Source: a virus
Virus record (IMG/VR): IMGVR_UViG_3300044819_000019
Span: 1 to 21,741 of that record
Length of the DNA stretch: 21,741 nt
Strand: one strand, 5' to 3'
The notes under the pieces are model-generated. The model saw nothing but the letters and a program-made list of their open reading frames with translations. It had not been told where the DNA came from and searched no databases. The position numbers and the translations under genes were made by a program. Shown here one piece after another: positions 1-9,875 of this stretch; positions within the stretch are counted from its first letter, which is position 1, and the number at the start of each line of letters is the position of its first letter.

Positions 1-3000
1 GCACGATCTGACCGCAGTTCAAGCTCTATCATCAGGTGCTTATACGTCGCCGGGATACTTGTCAGATCGATATTTGCAGCCGATGCACCCAGCACGGTCA
101 GGTCAACGAGCTTACGCGCTGTACCTGCATAGGTCGCGTCACCGAACAGACCTCGCACAGCATCGCCCGTTGCCGGGGCTGGGGCCGCGCCCTTTGCGCC
201 GCCCGATCCGCTGTCGGCTGTCATCGTGCCGAGATTAGCGGCGGGGACCGTGCCGGACGTGATGATCGAGCCGGGAAGACCTGGGACAGCCGCAACCGCC
301 ACCAGAATCTGCGCCCATGTCGTCGAGGTCGTGTCAACTGTTACTGTCGGTGCGGTTGTACAGCGCCAGCGCGAATTCTTGTAAGTTGTGCCGCCCGTCC
401 CAGCTTCGACGGTGATCCCTTGCGAAAAAGCGAATGCGTAACCCGCTGCATAATCAGTAGGGCGAACCATCGCATTACCACTGGAAGCAGTCCACAGTCC
501 ATTTTGACTCGGCGTAGATTGATTTGTTAGCAGTACTCGGATTGCACCCAGCGTTGTGGTTACGCCATCAATACTGCTGGGCGCACTGGCGATATTGAGG
601 TTTGTATCCGCAACCGCGTCCACCAGACATTTAAAATTGAACAATATATCGGTCTGGTCAGTTGACTGAAGCATGTTCCTGACTGTGCTGTTTACTAACG
701 AGAACGACATGCTGGTCGTGTCAACCGTTGCCGCCGACAACGACTGGAACTGCCAGAATGTAGCAGCGTTAGTGCCGCTCTGCACAAACACCATTAAGCC
801 TTGCTGAGCCGGGATAACTAACCCTGTCGCATAATCAGTAGGGCGAGTCAGGGCATTACCTGAGCCAGTCCATATCCATATACCATTTTGAGAACCAGTT
901 GACTGACCAGTAAGTAGAACTCGCTGATTGCCGCTGGTGTAGGTCGCTCCACCGATAGTTCCAGGCGCACTGGCGATATTGATGTTAGTTGTGCTTACTG
1001 TTCGTACTTCGCTCTTGAAGACAAAGTTAACCAAGTCACCGTTTAGTACAGGTACTACGGTTAATGCTGCACCGAGCGATGGCTGGACCGGCACGCCGGG
1101 TCCCGTGCCGGACAGGTCCGCGCCGGAGCCGCCGTTGGCGAGTGACAGCAATCCCGTCACCTGTGTCGCCAAATTGAGCAGGACTGTCGCAATGGCAGTG
1201 ATGAGACCTTTGGCGTTCGCCGTGATTGCCAGCGGGCCACTAAACGACCCGACATTGCTGTTTACCGTCACCAGCGTGAGGGCCTGCGATCCCGTCCCAG
1301 GTCCAGCCGTTGCATCGCCCGTCAGTTGGTTGATGCCCGCACCCTGGAACTTGACGAAGGTGATCGCCGTCGTGCCAATCGTGATGGCTGATGAATTGGA
1401 ACATAGATAAGCTGTGTCGGCGTTGACAGTGCCTTGCAGCGCAAAAGCATACGCGCCCAGCAATTCGGCGCTGGTGTTGGCATCCGTAGTGCGGGTGAGG
1501 ATGAACGCCACGCCCAGCGCACCCGCTGTTGTGACTACGTAGTAGCCATTCTGTAACTGCGCCACCTGGTCCTTGACGCCGATGCGCATTCCACTCGTGA
1601 CCGCTACGCCGTCAACCGTCAGAACGCCTGTCGAGACTGCGATCAGGGTTGCGCCGACGCCGGACGAGCCGTTGCTGTAGACGACGGCAGGCAGCGCCGC
1701 GTTGGTCCACAGCGCAAGGTCAGCTTTGGGGGCGAGGCCGTTGATGGCGTTCTGGACAGCGTTATCGGTGTAAGTCTTCGCCGCCTTCTGCGAGGGAACA
1801 AGGCTGTCGCTGTTGCCTGCGAACGTGCCGTCTGTTGAGAGCGAAAGCCCCGTGTCATTGATCGTCGTACCAGCGGTGTCATCCCACATGGCGAAGTCAG
1901 CCACGACGGTAGGCGAGATGCCAGTTACATTGCCGGATCCGGCGCTGCCTGTCTCAGCAATTGCCGCGCTCCACTGTGTCCCGTCATAGGTACATAGCGC
2001 CGCGGCATAGGCGACGTTCAGCACAAGAGTCGCCGCGCCGTTGATATTCCCCGCCGCAGGCGTTATCGTGATATTGTGTGTGGCGGCATCGCCCTTGCCG
2101 TCCCGGATCTCCACGCTCATCCCAGTCGCTGGTGTGGCAGGCAGATTAACCACTGTCGCTGCGCCGCTGGTCTTATTCACTTCCACAATGTCATCGCTGG
2201 TCGCCACAGTGACCGCACCCGCAGCCGTGACCACTCGCGTCTTGCGCACCTTGCCCGACTGCGTGGTTTCAATGCCGGGAATGGTGACGTTATTGCTGTT
2301 GTCAATAAGGACGCCGCTGTCGGCCAGAAGCTGACCCGTCGTGCCATTCCAGCGCGCAGCCGCATGGTCGGTTGACGTGGCGGGGCCTGTCACATTACCC
2401 GTGCCGCTGGCCTGCGTATTGTCGATGAGTTGGCGAATATCCTGCACAATGTCGCCCTGCATAATCTGCGTCTGACCGCCGTACAGGCGAATTGCCGCCA
2501 GCGGAGTCGCGCCTGGATTGGCAACCAGCCCCGCTGTGAGCGCTTCCTGGATGTCGGCCTGGCCCAGCGGCAGATCTGACGTGGCACGGGCTGTCGAGAC
2601 GGCTACTGAGGGCGTGGCGTAATCGCTGTTCAGGAATACAAGAGCGATGAGGTTGTTGCCAGTGGACGGCACCGAGCCAGACAGATCGAAGCCGCCGGAC
2701 GGCGTGCCTGGGTACTCGTAGTAAGTGCCATTGACGATGGGATTCCACGCCTTGATGATCACGGTGAGATCCGGCGTCTGCTCAGGGCAGACCAACGCTG
2801 TAATAACCGACTGCTGGCCCACGTAGCCGCCGCTTTGCAGGGTCGGCGTATTGGCGGCCAGGGTGTTTACGCCTGCCGCCGCGTTAGCCGGATCGCTGTA
2901 ATTGACGATCTTCAGCCGATTATCCGGTGTTGGCTGCAATTCGACCCACGTTCCCACACCAAGTTGCACACTGGTCCCAGATGGTCCGCGCACCGAGTAG

Positions 3001-3170
3001 GGATCGCCCAGCCCATTGGCGTACTGGATTTGCACCCACACGTTGCCGGGGATGGTCGGATCGTAGATGGAACTCGTGCCACGACCAAAGGCCACAACCG
3101 CGTATAACGGCTGAATGCCCATGATTTTGCGAAGGCCGGTCTTGATGCGCCGCCAGCGATAAGTGTTCAT
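1..3170 (-). CDS. Tail fibre protein, 3' end outside the window
   Basis: Reading the minus strand from ATG at 3170 gives an uninterrupted frame of about 1056 codons to base 1, so the gene is 5'-complete and 3'-truncated by the window. The ATG overlaps the stop of the upstream tail gene (ATGA). Residues 1-120 look like a small beta domain that may anchor the fibre to the tail tip. Around residues 450-480 there is a SDSLVPSQKAAKTYTDN segment, a motif common in phage fibre trunks, followed by a module with the signature SGMRIGVKDQ...QNGYYVV. A LANGGSGADLSGTGPG motif, also typical of fibres, lies near residue 690. Two further tandem modules follow (residues about 727-827 and 855-957). Composition is Gly/Thr/Ala/Asn-rich with almost no charged clusters, as expected for trimeric beta fibres. 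Role: host-receptor contact. The binding tip is probably past the window edge. Confidence 0.85.
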   Translation of the reverse strand, partial: MNTYRWRRIKTGLRKIMGIQPLYAVVAFGRGTSSIYDPTIPGNVWVQIQYANGLGDPYSVRGPSGTSVQLGVGTWVELQPTPDNRLKIVNYSDPANAAAGVNTLAANTPTLQSGGYVGQQSVITALVCPEQTPDLTVIIKAWNPIVNGTYYEYPGTPSGGFDLSGSVPSTGNNLIALVFLNSDYATPSVAVSTARATSDLPLGQADIQEALTAGLVANPGATPLAAIRLYGGQTQIMQGDIVQDIRQLIDNTQASGTGNVTGPATSTDHAAARWNGTTGQLLADSGVLIDNSNNVTIPGIETTQSGKVRKTRVVTAAGAVTVATSDDIVEVNKTSGAATVVNLPATPATGMSVEIRDGKGDAATHNITITPAAGNINGAATLVLNVAYAAALCTYDGTQWSAAIAETGSAGSGNVTGISPTVVADFAMWDDTAGTTINDTGLSLSTDGTFAGNSDSLVPSQKAAKTYTDNAVQNAINGLAPKADLALWTNAALPAVVYSNGSSGVGATLIAVSTGVLTVDGVAVTSGMRIGVKDQVAQLQNGYYVVTTAGALGVAFILTRTTDANTSAELLGAYAFALQGTVNADTAYLCSNSSAITIGTTAITFVKFQGAGINQLTGDATAGPGTGSQALTLVTVNSNVGSFSGPLAITANAKGLITAIATVLLNLATQVTGLLSLANGGSGADLSGTGPGVPVQPSLGAALTVVPVLNGDLVNFVFKSEVRTVSTTNINIASAPGTIGGATYTSGNQRVLLTGQSTGSQNGIWIWTGSGNALTRPTDYATGLVIPAQQGLMVFVQSGTNAATFWQFQSLSAATVDTTSMSFSLVNSTVRNMLQSTDQTDILFNFKCLVDAVADTNLNIASAPSSIDGVTTTLGAIRVLLTNQSTPSQNGLWTASSGNAMVRPTDYAAGYAFAFSQGITVEAGTGGTTYKNSRWRCTTAPTVTVDTTSTTWAQILVAVAAVPGLPGSIITSGTVPAANLGTMTADSGSGGAKGAAPAPATGDAVRGLFGDATYAGTARKLVDLTVLGASAANIDLTSIPATYKHLMIELELRSDR
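300..990 (-). repeat. Tandem fibre module, two diverged copies, period about 381-384 bp
   Basis: Two in-frame copies of a module of about 100 residues lie in the fibre gene. Each starts with T-N-[IL]-N-I-A-S-A-P, continues with RVLLT[GN]QST.SQNG[IL]W and RPTDYA, and ends with TVDTTS. Exact nucleotide identity remains in short blocks: gcgcactggcgatattga at 581-598 and 965-982, and gcataatcagtagggcga at 448-465 and 829-846. The offsets are 384 and 381 bases. The rest has diverged, so this is an old internal duplication rather than a recent one. Confidence 0.8.
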
Positions 3171-6100
3171 CCGAGTACGTCCCCTTGTAAGATGTCTGAG
3201 GTGGGGCTAACACGGTTGAACTCACCAGCGTTGGCCCATTTGCTGCTGTAGCCTGAGTCCGTGTCGTCAAAGACGAACAATTGACCCTTGTGGCTTGCGT
3301 TGCGGGGATCATTCCGGCGACTGCGCAGGGTCGCTGTGGCCCCGACGTTCTTCACAAAGGTCCAGGTACAACTCCCGCCGCTGACCAGATCCTCGGCGAC
3401 ATACAATTTGCGTGTCCCACTGACATTGACAATGACAGCGATCTTTTTCCCGCGCAGCATGGCAATGCAGTCGCCCCTGTCGAAAACGGCATTACTGACG
3501 GGGTTGGTGATAGCTGTTGGCGTGGCTGATCCGTCATACCAATACAGGCACGACCCGCTAATTTCGCTGGCAAAGCCCACTACCACCTGCGGCGAACTGG
3601 AGCCTGTTTGAGAAACAGTGGCAGAACCCACCTCATAATAAGGGATGCAAATGCTAATCGGTGTGGCCGTGGGAGTTGCGAAACTCGAATAAGCGCCGCC
3701 CAGCGTGGTTGCCTTGAGGACTTCATTCTTGGCGGGAGCGTAGGAAATGCCGTTGACGCGGGCGAGGTCGAAACCCGCCAGCAGACCGGGGGTATCACCC
3801 AGCGCTAATGGACTGCCTACCGTTGCGCCGTAGTCGCTGCTGTACCGCATGTCGGCGGATGGACACGAGAAAGGATCAACGCCCGTGCCGCTGAAGGTGA
3901 GATTGATGACGCTGTTATTAACATTGACAGATCCAGAGTTGATGCCGATCACAAACCCACCGACGCCAGATCTATCTTCCGTGTGAGTGAAGGATAGATT
4001 CGTCCCCGGTCCAGGAAGAGGAGTAACGGGCGTCCCGTAATCCGTGTAGGGACCCGCATTAACCAGCGGGAAGGTGCGTATATTTACGTTGGATTCCGCC
4101 CCGGCACCACCACCAGAGTTATAGGTAAAATCGATGTGGCTAATGGCAGTCAGGCAATTGAACATTATCTCCAATTCGACATTCCACAACCCGCCGCCGG
4201 GTTCCGGTCCAGTGCCATTCCAGCCCTGACCAATCGTCCATGCTCCGAAGTCAACCTGCATTGCGGAAGCGTGGCTGGCAAGCAGAAAGTCCCAGGAATA
4301 GGACCATGAGGTCACAGGTAGCCCAGGCGTAAAGACTTCGACACTTCCCGGCGTGCCAGCCGCCCGGATCTGTGTGTACGCCCCGGCGAATGGCGTGCCT
4401 GTCTGCGTCCAGGCCGACGTGCCATCTACCACATTGGCGTTATAGAAGATGATGCTGTCCGTGCCGTTGTTCGCCAGGGCATAGACGGCGACTGCCCCGC
4501 CCGTGCTGCCAAGCTGGTCGAAGCAGGCGTCGGCCAGTTTGTAGCCGGACGGCAGCGGCGGCGTATAGGAGCGCCACGTCGGCGCAGCCAGCAGAATATA
4601 GTTCTGGCAGATGTACAGATCTGCGCCGCTGTCGCCCACCTCCAGCACGATCTCGCCCGTTTGGGCTGTTGTCGGCGGGGTGATCGGCGAGGCAGGCAAG
4701 CCGGCATCTGGAATGCTCGTCTCAGGTAACTCGAAGTTGAAGGCGGGCATTGGCGGGATGGTGGTCGGCGGGGTGATCGCCGAGTTGTTGATAATCGGGA
4801 CCGTCGCACCAGGGAAGCCGGACACGACAGGAATATACGTGACCTGCACCTGCCGGGTGCCAGCCTTGTTGTCGTGGCTGACGGTCACCGTCTTGACCAT
4901 CCACAGGGTGCTGCTGTCCAGTGCCTGTCCTGTCGTGCTATAGGAGGCGTCAAGGTCGATGATGAATAACTGGCCGAAGGAGGTCTCAATCCACCAGTAG
5001 CCGTCCGGGTGAGTCATGGTCAGTTCTGTCGTGTTGTTATCAATGACAAACTGAGTCCCGGCAAAAGCGTTCAACTGGGCCTGCGCACCCGCTGGCGTGA
5101 CGCCCGCCTGCAATATCTGGTTATTGAACTGCCCCTGATCCACGCCGCTGGCCTGCGCCAATCCCGGCGCACGGGACAGCACAGGAATAGGAACGGCATT
5201 CCCGCCAGGCCACGAAGCGCCATCGGCATTGATGAAGCCGTACTGTACGTACTGATTCATCTTGAGCGTGAACTGGCCCACAATGTCGTCGCCCGTCCAG
5301 GTCGCCACCTGCGTCAACTCCGAGGAGGGTGCGTCGTAGAAATCGGCGCGGGTGATGAGGGCCATGCGGCCATCCCGTGCAAACTCAATCGCCGATCTTA
5401 TCTGCTGCGCGATACCCTGCTGACCAGACACATTGTCGAACGCATTGCCACCAATGGTAGTGATCGTCGGGAACATGTAGGTATCGGTCAGGTCATTGCT
5501 GGTGAAATCACACAGATGCAGTACCTGAGTGTGCGTCTGGAGAAAGTGGATGCAGGCGCGCCAGGGCGTGTTGTTCTCAAGCTGATCCCAGGCTGTTGGC
5601 GAGGCGGCATTGGTGATCGCCAGAAGCTGCCCTTCGATGCGGGCCAGCCGTGAGCCGACGCCCTGCACCTCGAACTGTACTTCGCTGTAGGCGCTGTAGG
5701 TGGGATCAGTCTGGAACTGGTTTTCCTGTGTCTCAATCCAGCCGATAAGATCAATGTTGCCGAACAGACTGCCGCTGCTGTTGCCGAAGCCTTCATCACT
5801 GTACAACTCGTTCGTCCAGAAGATAGCCAACGTGCCGTTGAGCAGCGTGGATACGCCGTCATAGTATTTAACGCGCGCCGATGGTCCCTGCGCAATGTCG
5901 CGGGTAATCTCCACGCCCTCGAAGCCGTCGTTGGGCGGATAGGCGTCGGAGTGGGCCTTGACCAGGATGTGGCGGAAGTTGGTCACGCCCAGATCGTCGG
6001 TCGCATCGATGCGCACAAAGTATTCGCCAGCCGTAAACTGGTAGGTTACGTTGGCCGTGGCTGGATCGCCCGCAATGACGGTTGCTACGCCAGATCCGGT

Positions 6101-6739
6101 GGGGACAACGCTGTACTGGTAGGAGGCGATGCTGCCGCGAGGACGCGGGCTGGAACTGCCAGTGGCGTCGAAGGCGATGTCGTAATGACCAGCACTGTCC
6201 ACCCAATCGGCATAGGCTGTTTGCAGCGGCGCAGTGTCTGGTCCGCGAATGACGGGGGCCGGCGTCGTGTATGGATGGTTATAGTCTTCTAACTGCACCA
6301 CGTTGGGGGATGTACCAGTGGGCCGCGACAGGGCATCGATGAGGTCATAAGCGTAGAAAGCCCAAACGTGCGCTCCCAGGCCCAAAATATCGCTGAACTC
6401 ATTGACGTACAGAACGCTGCTGGTTGCCACGACATTGGCTACGCCGTCCATGCGGGCGCGCAGCCTGACCGCTGTGGGATAGCGGGGGTCGCTGGTCGGC
6501 GAGACGATGACGACCATGCCCTCGTCGATGTTGGTGTAACTGCCCGTGATGACGCTGGTGTAGGCCAGCGCCGCAGCCGTGCCGCCGCTAACCGCCGGAA
6601 CTGTGGCTGACAACTCGGCCTCGAAGGCGATGACGTTATCGCACAGCGAAATAAGCTGGTCCGCTTGCCAGTGCGCTTGCCGCAGGTGAGTATATTGCGG
6701 GCTGGTGACAGGTTGGTTAAAGGAGTAGGCTGTCGTCAT
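3167..6739 (-). CDS. Large tail hub/adhesin protein with PKD-like and propeller-like regions
   Basis: This 1190-residue protein starts with ATG overlapping the stop of the small tail gene before it (ATGA). Residues 1-160 are a beta-rich N-terminal region. Residues about 165-265 resemble a PKD/Ig-like domain (HYDIAFDATGSSSP ... YFVRIDATDD). Residues 270-640 read like a tail-hub or Tal-type region, with repeated HxD/TxD beta segments and TLWMVKTVTVSHDNKAGTRQ. Residues 655-692 form a Pro-rich linker with PPTT repeats. Residues 695-1190 look like a beta-propeller adhesin, with blade-like signatures such as MRYSSDYGATVG, CLYWYDG and GYSSKW. Residues about 806-957 seem to be a separate lectin or jelly-roll-like domain interrupting the propeller. 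The position between tape measure and fibre supports a tail-tip role in attachment and channel closure. The domain names are inferred from patterns only. Confidence 0.72.
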   Translation of the reverse strand: MTTAYSFNQPVTSPQYTHLRQAHWQADQLISLCDNVIAFEAELSATVPAVSGGTAAALAYTSVITGSYTNIDEGMVVIVSPTSDPRYPTAVRLRARMDGVANVVATSSVLYVNEFSDILGLGAHVWAFYAYDLIDALSRPTGTSPNVVQLEDYNHPYTTPAPVIRGPDTAPLQTAYADWVDSAGHYDIAFDATGSSSPRPRGSIASYQYSVVPTGSGVATVIAGDPATANVTYQFTAGEYFVRIDATDDLGVTNFRHILVKAHSDAYPPNDGFEGVEITRDIAQGPSARVKYYDGVSTLLNGTLAIFWTNELYSDEGFGNSSGSLFGNIDLIGWIETQENQFQTDPTYSAYSEVQFEVQGVGSRLARIEGQLLAITNAASPTAWDQLENNTPWRACIHFLQTHTQVLHLCDFTSNDLTDTYMFPTITTIGGNAFDNVSGQQGIAQQIRSAIEFARDGRMALITRADFYDAPSSELTQVATWTGDDIVGQFTLKMNQYVQYGFINADGASWPGGNAVPIPVLSRAPGLAQASGVDQGQFNNQILQAGVTPAGAQAQLNAFAGTQFVIDNNTTELTMTHPDGYWWIETSFGQLFIIDLDASYSTTGQALDSSTLWMVKTVTVSHDNKAGTRQVQVTYIPVVSGFPGATVPIINNSAITPPTTIPPMPAFNFELPETSIPDAGLPASPITPPTTAQTGEIVLEVGDSGADLYICQNYILLAAPTWRSYTPPLPSGYKLADACFDQLGSTGGAVAVYALANNGTDSIIFYNANVVDGTSAWTQTGTPFAGAYTQIRAAGTPGSVEVFTPGLPVTSWSYSWDFLLASHASAMQVDFGAWTIGQGWNGTGPEPGGGLWNVELEIMFNCLTAISHIDFTYNSGGGAGAESNVNIRTFPLVNAGPYTDYGTPVTPLPGPGTNLSFTHTEDRSGVGGFVIGINSGSVNVNNSVINLTFSGTGVDPFSCPSADMRYSSDYGATVGSPLALGDTPGLLAGFDLARVNGISYAPAKNEVLKATTLGGAYSSFATPTATPISICIPYYEVGSATVSQTGSSSPQVVVGFASEISGSCLYWYDGSATPTAITNPVSNAVFDRGDCIAMLRGKKIAVIVNVSGTRKLYVAEDLVSGGSCTWTFVKNVGATATLRSRRNDPRNASHKGQLFVFDDTDSGYSSKWANAGEFNRVSPTSDILQGDVLG

Positions 6740-7158
6740 GTGGTGGGTTGAATCCTGGTGATGTGGACAGGAGCGGTCTTGTACCAGTTCACGCCCTGAT
6801 AACTATCCGGCGCGTCGAGGATCAGGATGGCATTGCGGCGCACATAGGTCGGCGTGCCGAGCGTCGTGTAGACGGTCACATAACCGCTCAGACCGCCGCT
6901 GCAATAGGTGGTCGAGAGGTAGGCGTAGCCGAGATAGGTGAGGATGCCCTCCAACCATTTGGTGCTTGGATAGCCGAGTGTCTTGACCTTGCCCGTCCCC
7001 GTGATCTTAATGAGACCAGGGTTATAATGCCGTGTCACTTCTGGACCGACAAACCTCATGCTGTCACTCGTCGGCAGGATGGACGTGAAGAGCGTGAGAC
7101 TGATGAGCGGCACATTCCAGCCGACGCCGATGGCGTCCTGTTGATCGGCGATGGTCAT
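6736..7158 (-). CDS. Small distal tail protein (putative)
   Basis: This 140-residue protein lies directly after the tape measure and before the hub/adhesin, with ATGA overlaps on both sides. It is beta-rich with conserved-looking aromatic and Gly positions (FVGPEVTRHYNPGLIKITG, KWLEGILTYLGYAYLSTTY, DAPDSYQGVNWYKT). It has no signal peptide, membrane segment or catalytic motif that I can see. Gene order suggests a distal tail or tail-tip adaptor component that joins the tube to the hub. It is shorter than typical Dit proteins, so it may keep only the tube-like part, or it may be an unrelated minor tail protein. The function is inferred from position. Confidence 0.6.
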   Translation of the reverse strand: MTIADQQDAIGVGWNVPLISLTLFTSILPTSDSMRFVGPEVTRHYNPGLIKITGTGKVKTLGYPSTKWLEGILTYLGYAYLSTTYCSGGLSGYVTVYTTLGTPTYVRRNAILILDAPDSYQGVNWYKTAPVHITRIQPTT

Positions 7159-9875
7159 GGCTTAATCACTCCCTCTAGCATGTCTTGCAGTTTGCCGACG
7201 GCCAGATTGACGATCTGGTCCGGGTTGCTGGCCCCGCTGATCTGGAAGATGGGTTGCAGCACAATCGACTGGCCGCCGCCCCCGCTGTTAGGATTGACGT
7301 TGCCGGAGCCAAAGGGAATCACCAGCGCAGCCGTGTTTGACCCAAAGGACGTTGAGCCGATGTTGACCTGCTCGAAGCCCGATGATCCCGGCTCGTTGAA
7401 GACGAAGGGATCGCCCGCATTGAAGCCGCCGCCGCCTGCGAAGACCGGCACCTGTTTCTTTTGCCCCGCCGAGGTATAGGTCTGCGACGGCGGGTTGGTG
7501 AGGTCGTTGATCGACGCCTGGATAATCGCCATCCGCTGCTGTTCCTGCGTCTGGAGCAGCGCCAATTCATCCTGAAGGCCCTGGCGGAGTACCACCAGCT
7601 TGCGCTGTTCAGTCGTGGTCAGGTCGTCGAGTTGCTGCTGTTCTGCCGTGCGCTGCGTGGCTAGCTTGCGCTCTTCGTTGGTTTGTTGTGCCGTCCAGGC
7701 CTGCTGAGCGGCCAGTTCGAGATCGTCGCGCTTACGTTCCTCGGCCAGCGTCTGCTGCTGTTCTTCCTGCTGGTAGGCGATCTGCTGGTCGCGCTGCGAA
7801 TTGGTCAGATGTTCACGCAAGTCATCGATCTGATTGTTGTAACGCTCATTTTCCTGCGAGACCTGCTGATCGCCGCTCTCTTTATTCTTGGCGAGTTGGA
7901 GAAAGTTGCGGTCCAGAAGCGCCTGCTGATCGCTGTTGTGCGCCTGATTCTGGATGTCAGCCAACTTCTGGAGATGGCTTTCCAGATCTTCGTTCTCGGT
8001 ATCCTGTTCATCGCGCACCGCTTTGGCGCGGTCATTATTGTACTTGGTGGTATCGTCTTCGAGTTGGCGCGCCAGTCCTGTGTTGGCCTGAGCCAGATTA
8101 TCCTGCAGCTTGGCGCGGATATCGGCATCCGCGTCGGCCATCGCCTGCTTGATCTGCGTCTCTTGCCGTGACTCTTTGGTAGCAATATCCAGCCGCGCAT
8201 TGGTATCGGCATCGAAACCAATGGTGTACTGCTGTTCGGCCTTGGCCTCTTTATCTTTGGCGTCAGCCTCGTCCTGTAAGTATTTTGTGTAAGTGTCGCT
8301 CGACTGCTGTATCAACGCAGCGAACTTCTGGTCCTCTGCCGCTGCATCTTTCGCTGCCTGGGCCAGGGCTTTCGTTGTCTCAGTCTGATCGTCGAGCGCT
8401 TTGTCTGCTGGAATAACGGTGCTTGTTAAATAATTTTGCTGCTCGGCATTGTCGGCCAGCGCTTTGTTATTGGCGGTAATGGCTGCCGTGACAGTCGCTG
8501 ATTTATCAGTGCCGTCCTGAAGAACCTTGTTGCTGGCCTCCAGACCTTCCTGTTCGCCCTTGAGATCGTTTAGGCGTTTTGCTGCTGCTGCCGAGGTGAG
8601 GTCGGAGAGCTGGGCGTGTTCTTTAGCCAGCGCTGTGACCTGATTACCCTTGTCAATTAAGTCCTGCTCGGCTTTGGCCTGCGCAGCGGCTGCATCGGCG
8701 GCTGCCCCTGACCCTTTCACACGAGCGGCGTAAACCGTATTATCAAGATCGCCCAGTTGCTGGGTCTGATCCTGCAAATCTTTAATTTTCTTCTCGGCGT
8801 CCTGGTAGCCCTGCGACCCCTGGATCTCATCGTGAGCGACATTGTGGGCCACAGGATCGTTGACGTTGCCGCCGTTTTTGCGGACCTGATCATCAATAAG
8901 CGCATTCTCGCCAGCGCGGAGATCGTCAATCTTCTGTTTGTTAGACTCAATCGTCTGCTGATTCTTGGTGAGATCCGCGTTGGCCTGGTCGCTGTTTTCA
9001 GTCGTGAGTTTGTTGTAATCGTCTTCGTTCTTGACCTGCCGCTCCAACCCGGAAGCAGCCAGATCGGCTTGCTCCTGGAGCGCTTTCAGGACAGCCACAA
9101 TGCCAGCGATTGCCGCAATAACTGCTACCACTGGTAGCGCCAGTGCAGCGATGCCCGCCATGCCAACGCCCATTGCGGTCAGCCCGTCCACCAGTGGCGC
9201 GAGTAAGCCAGGGGTCGTCTCAATGGCAGCGTTCAGTTGTGGGAGCAGGTCCGAGATGGACTGCAAGCCTTTGGTCAGGTACAGAATGTCCGCGCCGCCC
9301 GTGAGTGCCTGTGTGCCAGCGCCGCCCAGTCCGGCCATGTTGGCAAGTCCAGATGCCGCTCGGATGCCGTGCGCCGCGCCGAAGAGCGATCCGCCACCCC
9401 CGCCTCCGCTGCCATCATCCTCGGCAGGGCCAATCATGCCGCCTGTCTCGCCGTAGCCAATATTCTGTGCGCCACCGCCATATTGCCCGTTAACCAGACT
9501 GCCGCCTGCCGCATCATATTGGGCAGTCTGCGTGGCTGCCGATGCTTCATTGCGATAAGCGTCGGCCAATTCGTTGATTTTGTCGATCTGCGCCTGCATG
9601 GCAGTCGTCTGATCAATTGTCCCCTGGCGGAGACTATCTTGCTGCGCAATGATCGTACCCAGGTCTTCGTTCTTGAAGGCTTCGGCCTGCGCGTTAATCG
9701 TATCGAGCAGCGTGTTGGCGGCTTCGGTGGCCTTACTCATCGACTCGGCAGCGGACGTGCCGAAATCTGCAACCGTCTGTTTGGCAGCATCGAGACTCGC
9801 TGCAAACGCCTGACTGTCGAATTCTATGCCGAGACTGGCTAACTCTTCGTTGTCGCCACCTGGGTTATCGCTCAA
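7155..9875 (-). CDS. Tape measure protein
   Basis: This 906-residue protein starts at TTG (9873-9875), overlapping the upstream stop as TTGA, with an AGAGG site 6 bases upstream. No in-frame ATG lies near this point. Residues 1-120 are helical. A Gly-rich, low-complexity stretch follows (about 123-163, including a run of Gly). A long hydrophobic segment at about 229-263 (GMAGIAALALPVVAVIAAIA) is typical of tape measures that insert into the host membrane. Residues about 270-800 are almost wholly charged, Gln-rich heptad-like helix with many QQ and KDE clusters. The C-terminal 100 residues are a globular-looking Gly/Asn-rich region. With the common rule of about 1.5 Å of tail per residue, the tail would be near 130-140 nm. 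It sets tail length and is thought to help DNA entry. Confidence 0.92.
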   Translation of the reverse strand: MSDNPGGDNEELASLGIEFDSQAFAASLDAAKQTVADFGTSAAESMSKATEAANTLLDTINAQAEAFKNEDLGTIIAQQDSLRQGTIDQTTAMQAQIDKINELADAYRNEASAATQTAQYDAAGGSLVNGQYGGGAQNIGYGETGGMIGPAEDDGSGGGGGGSLFGAAHGIRAASGLANMAGLGGAGTQALTGGADILYLTKGLQSISDLLPQLNAAIETTPGLLAPLVDGLTAMGVGMAGIAALALPVVAVIAAIAGIVAVLKALQEQADLAASGLERQVKNEDDYNKLTTENSDQANADLTKNQQTIESNKQKIDDLRAGENALIDDQVRKNGGNVNDPVAHNVAHDEIQGSQGYQDAEKKIKDLQDQTQQLGDLDNTVYAARVKGSGAAADAAAAQAKAEQDLIDKGNQVTALAKEHAQLSDLTSAAAAKRLNDLKGEQEGLEASNKVLQDGTDKSATVTAAITANNKALADNAEQQNYLTSTVIPADKALDDQTETTKALAQAAKDAAAEDQKFAALIQQSSDTYTKYLQDEADAKDKEAKAEQQYTIGFDADTNARLDIATKESRQETQIKQAMADADADIRAKLQDNLAQANTGLARQLEDDTTKYNNDRAKAVRDEQDTENEDLESHLQKLADIQNQAHNSDQQALLDRNFLQLAKNKESGDQQVSQENERYNNQIDDLREHLTNSQRDQQIAYQQEEQQQTLAEERKRDDLELAAQQAWTAQQTNEERKLATQRTAEQQQLDDLTTTEQRKLVVLRQGLQDELALLQTQEQQRMAIIQASINDLTNPPSQTYTSAGQKKQVPVFAGGGGFNAGDPFVFNEPGSSGFEQVNIGSTSFGSNTAALVIPFGSGNVNPNSGGGGQSIVLQPIFQISGASNPDQIVNLAVGKLQDMLEGVIKP

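Noticed and set aside
1-3170. The many short open frames on both strands in this region
   Set aside because: The continuous minus-strand frame from 3170 to 1 is long, has typical fibre motifs and no stops. The short frames are shadows of it.
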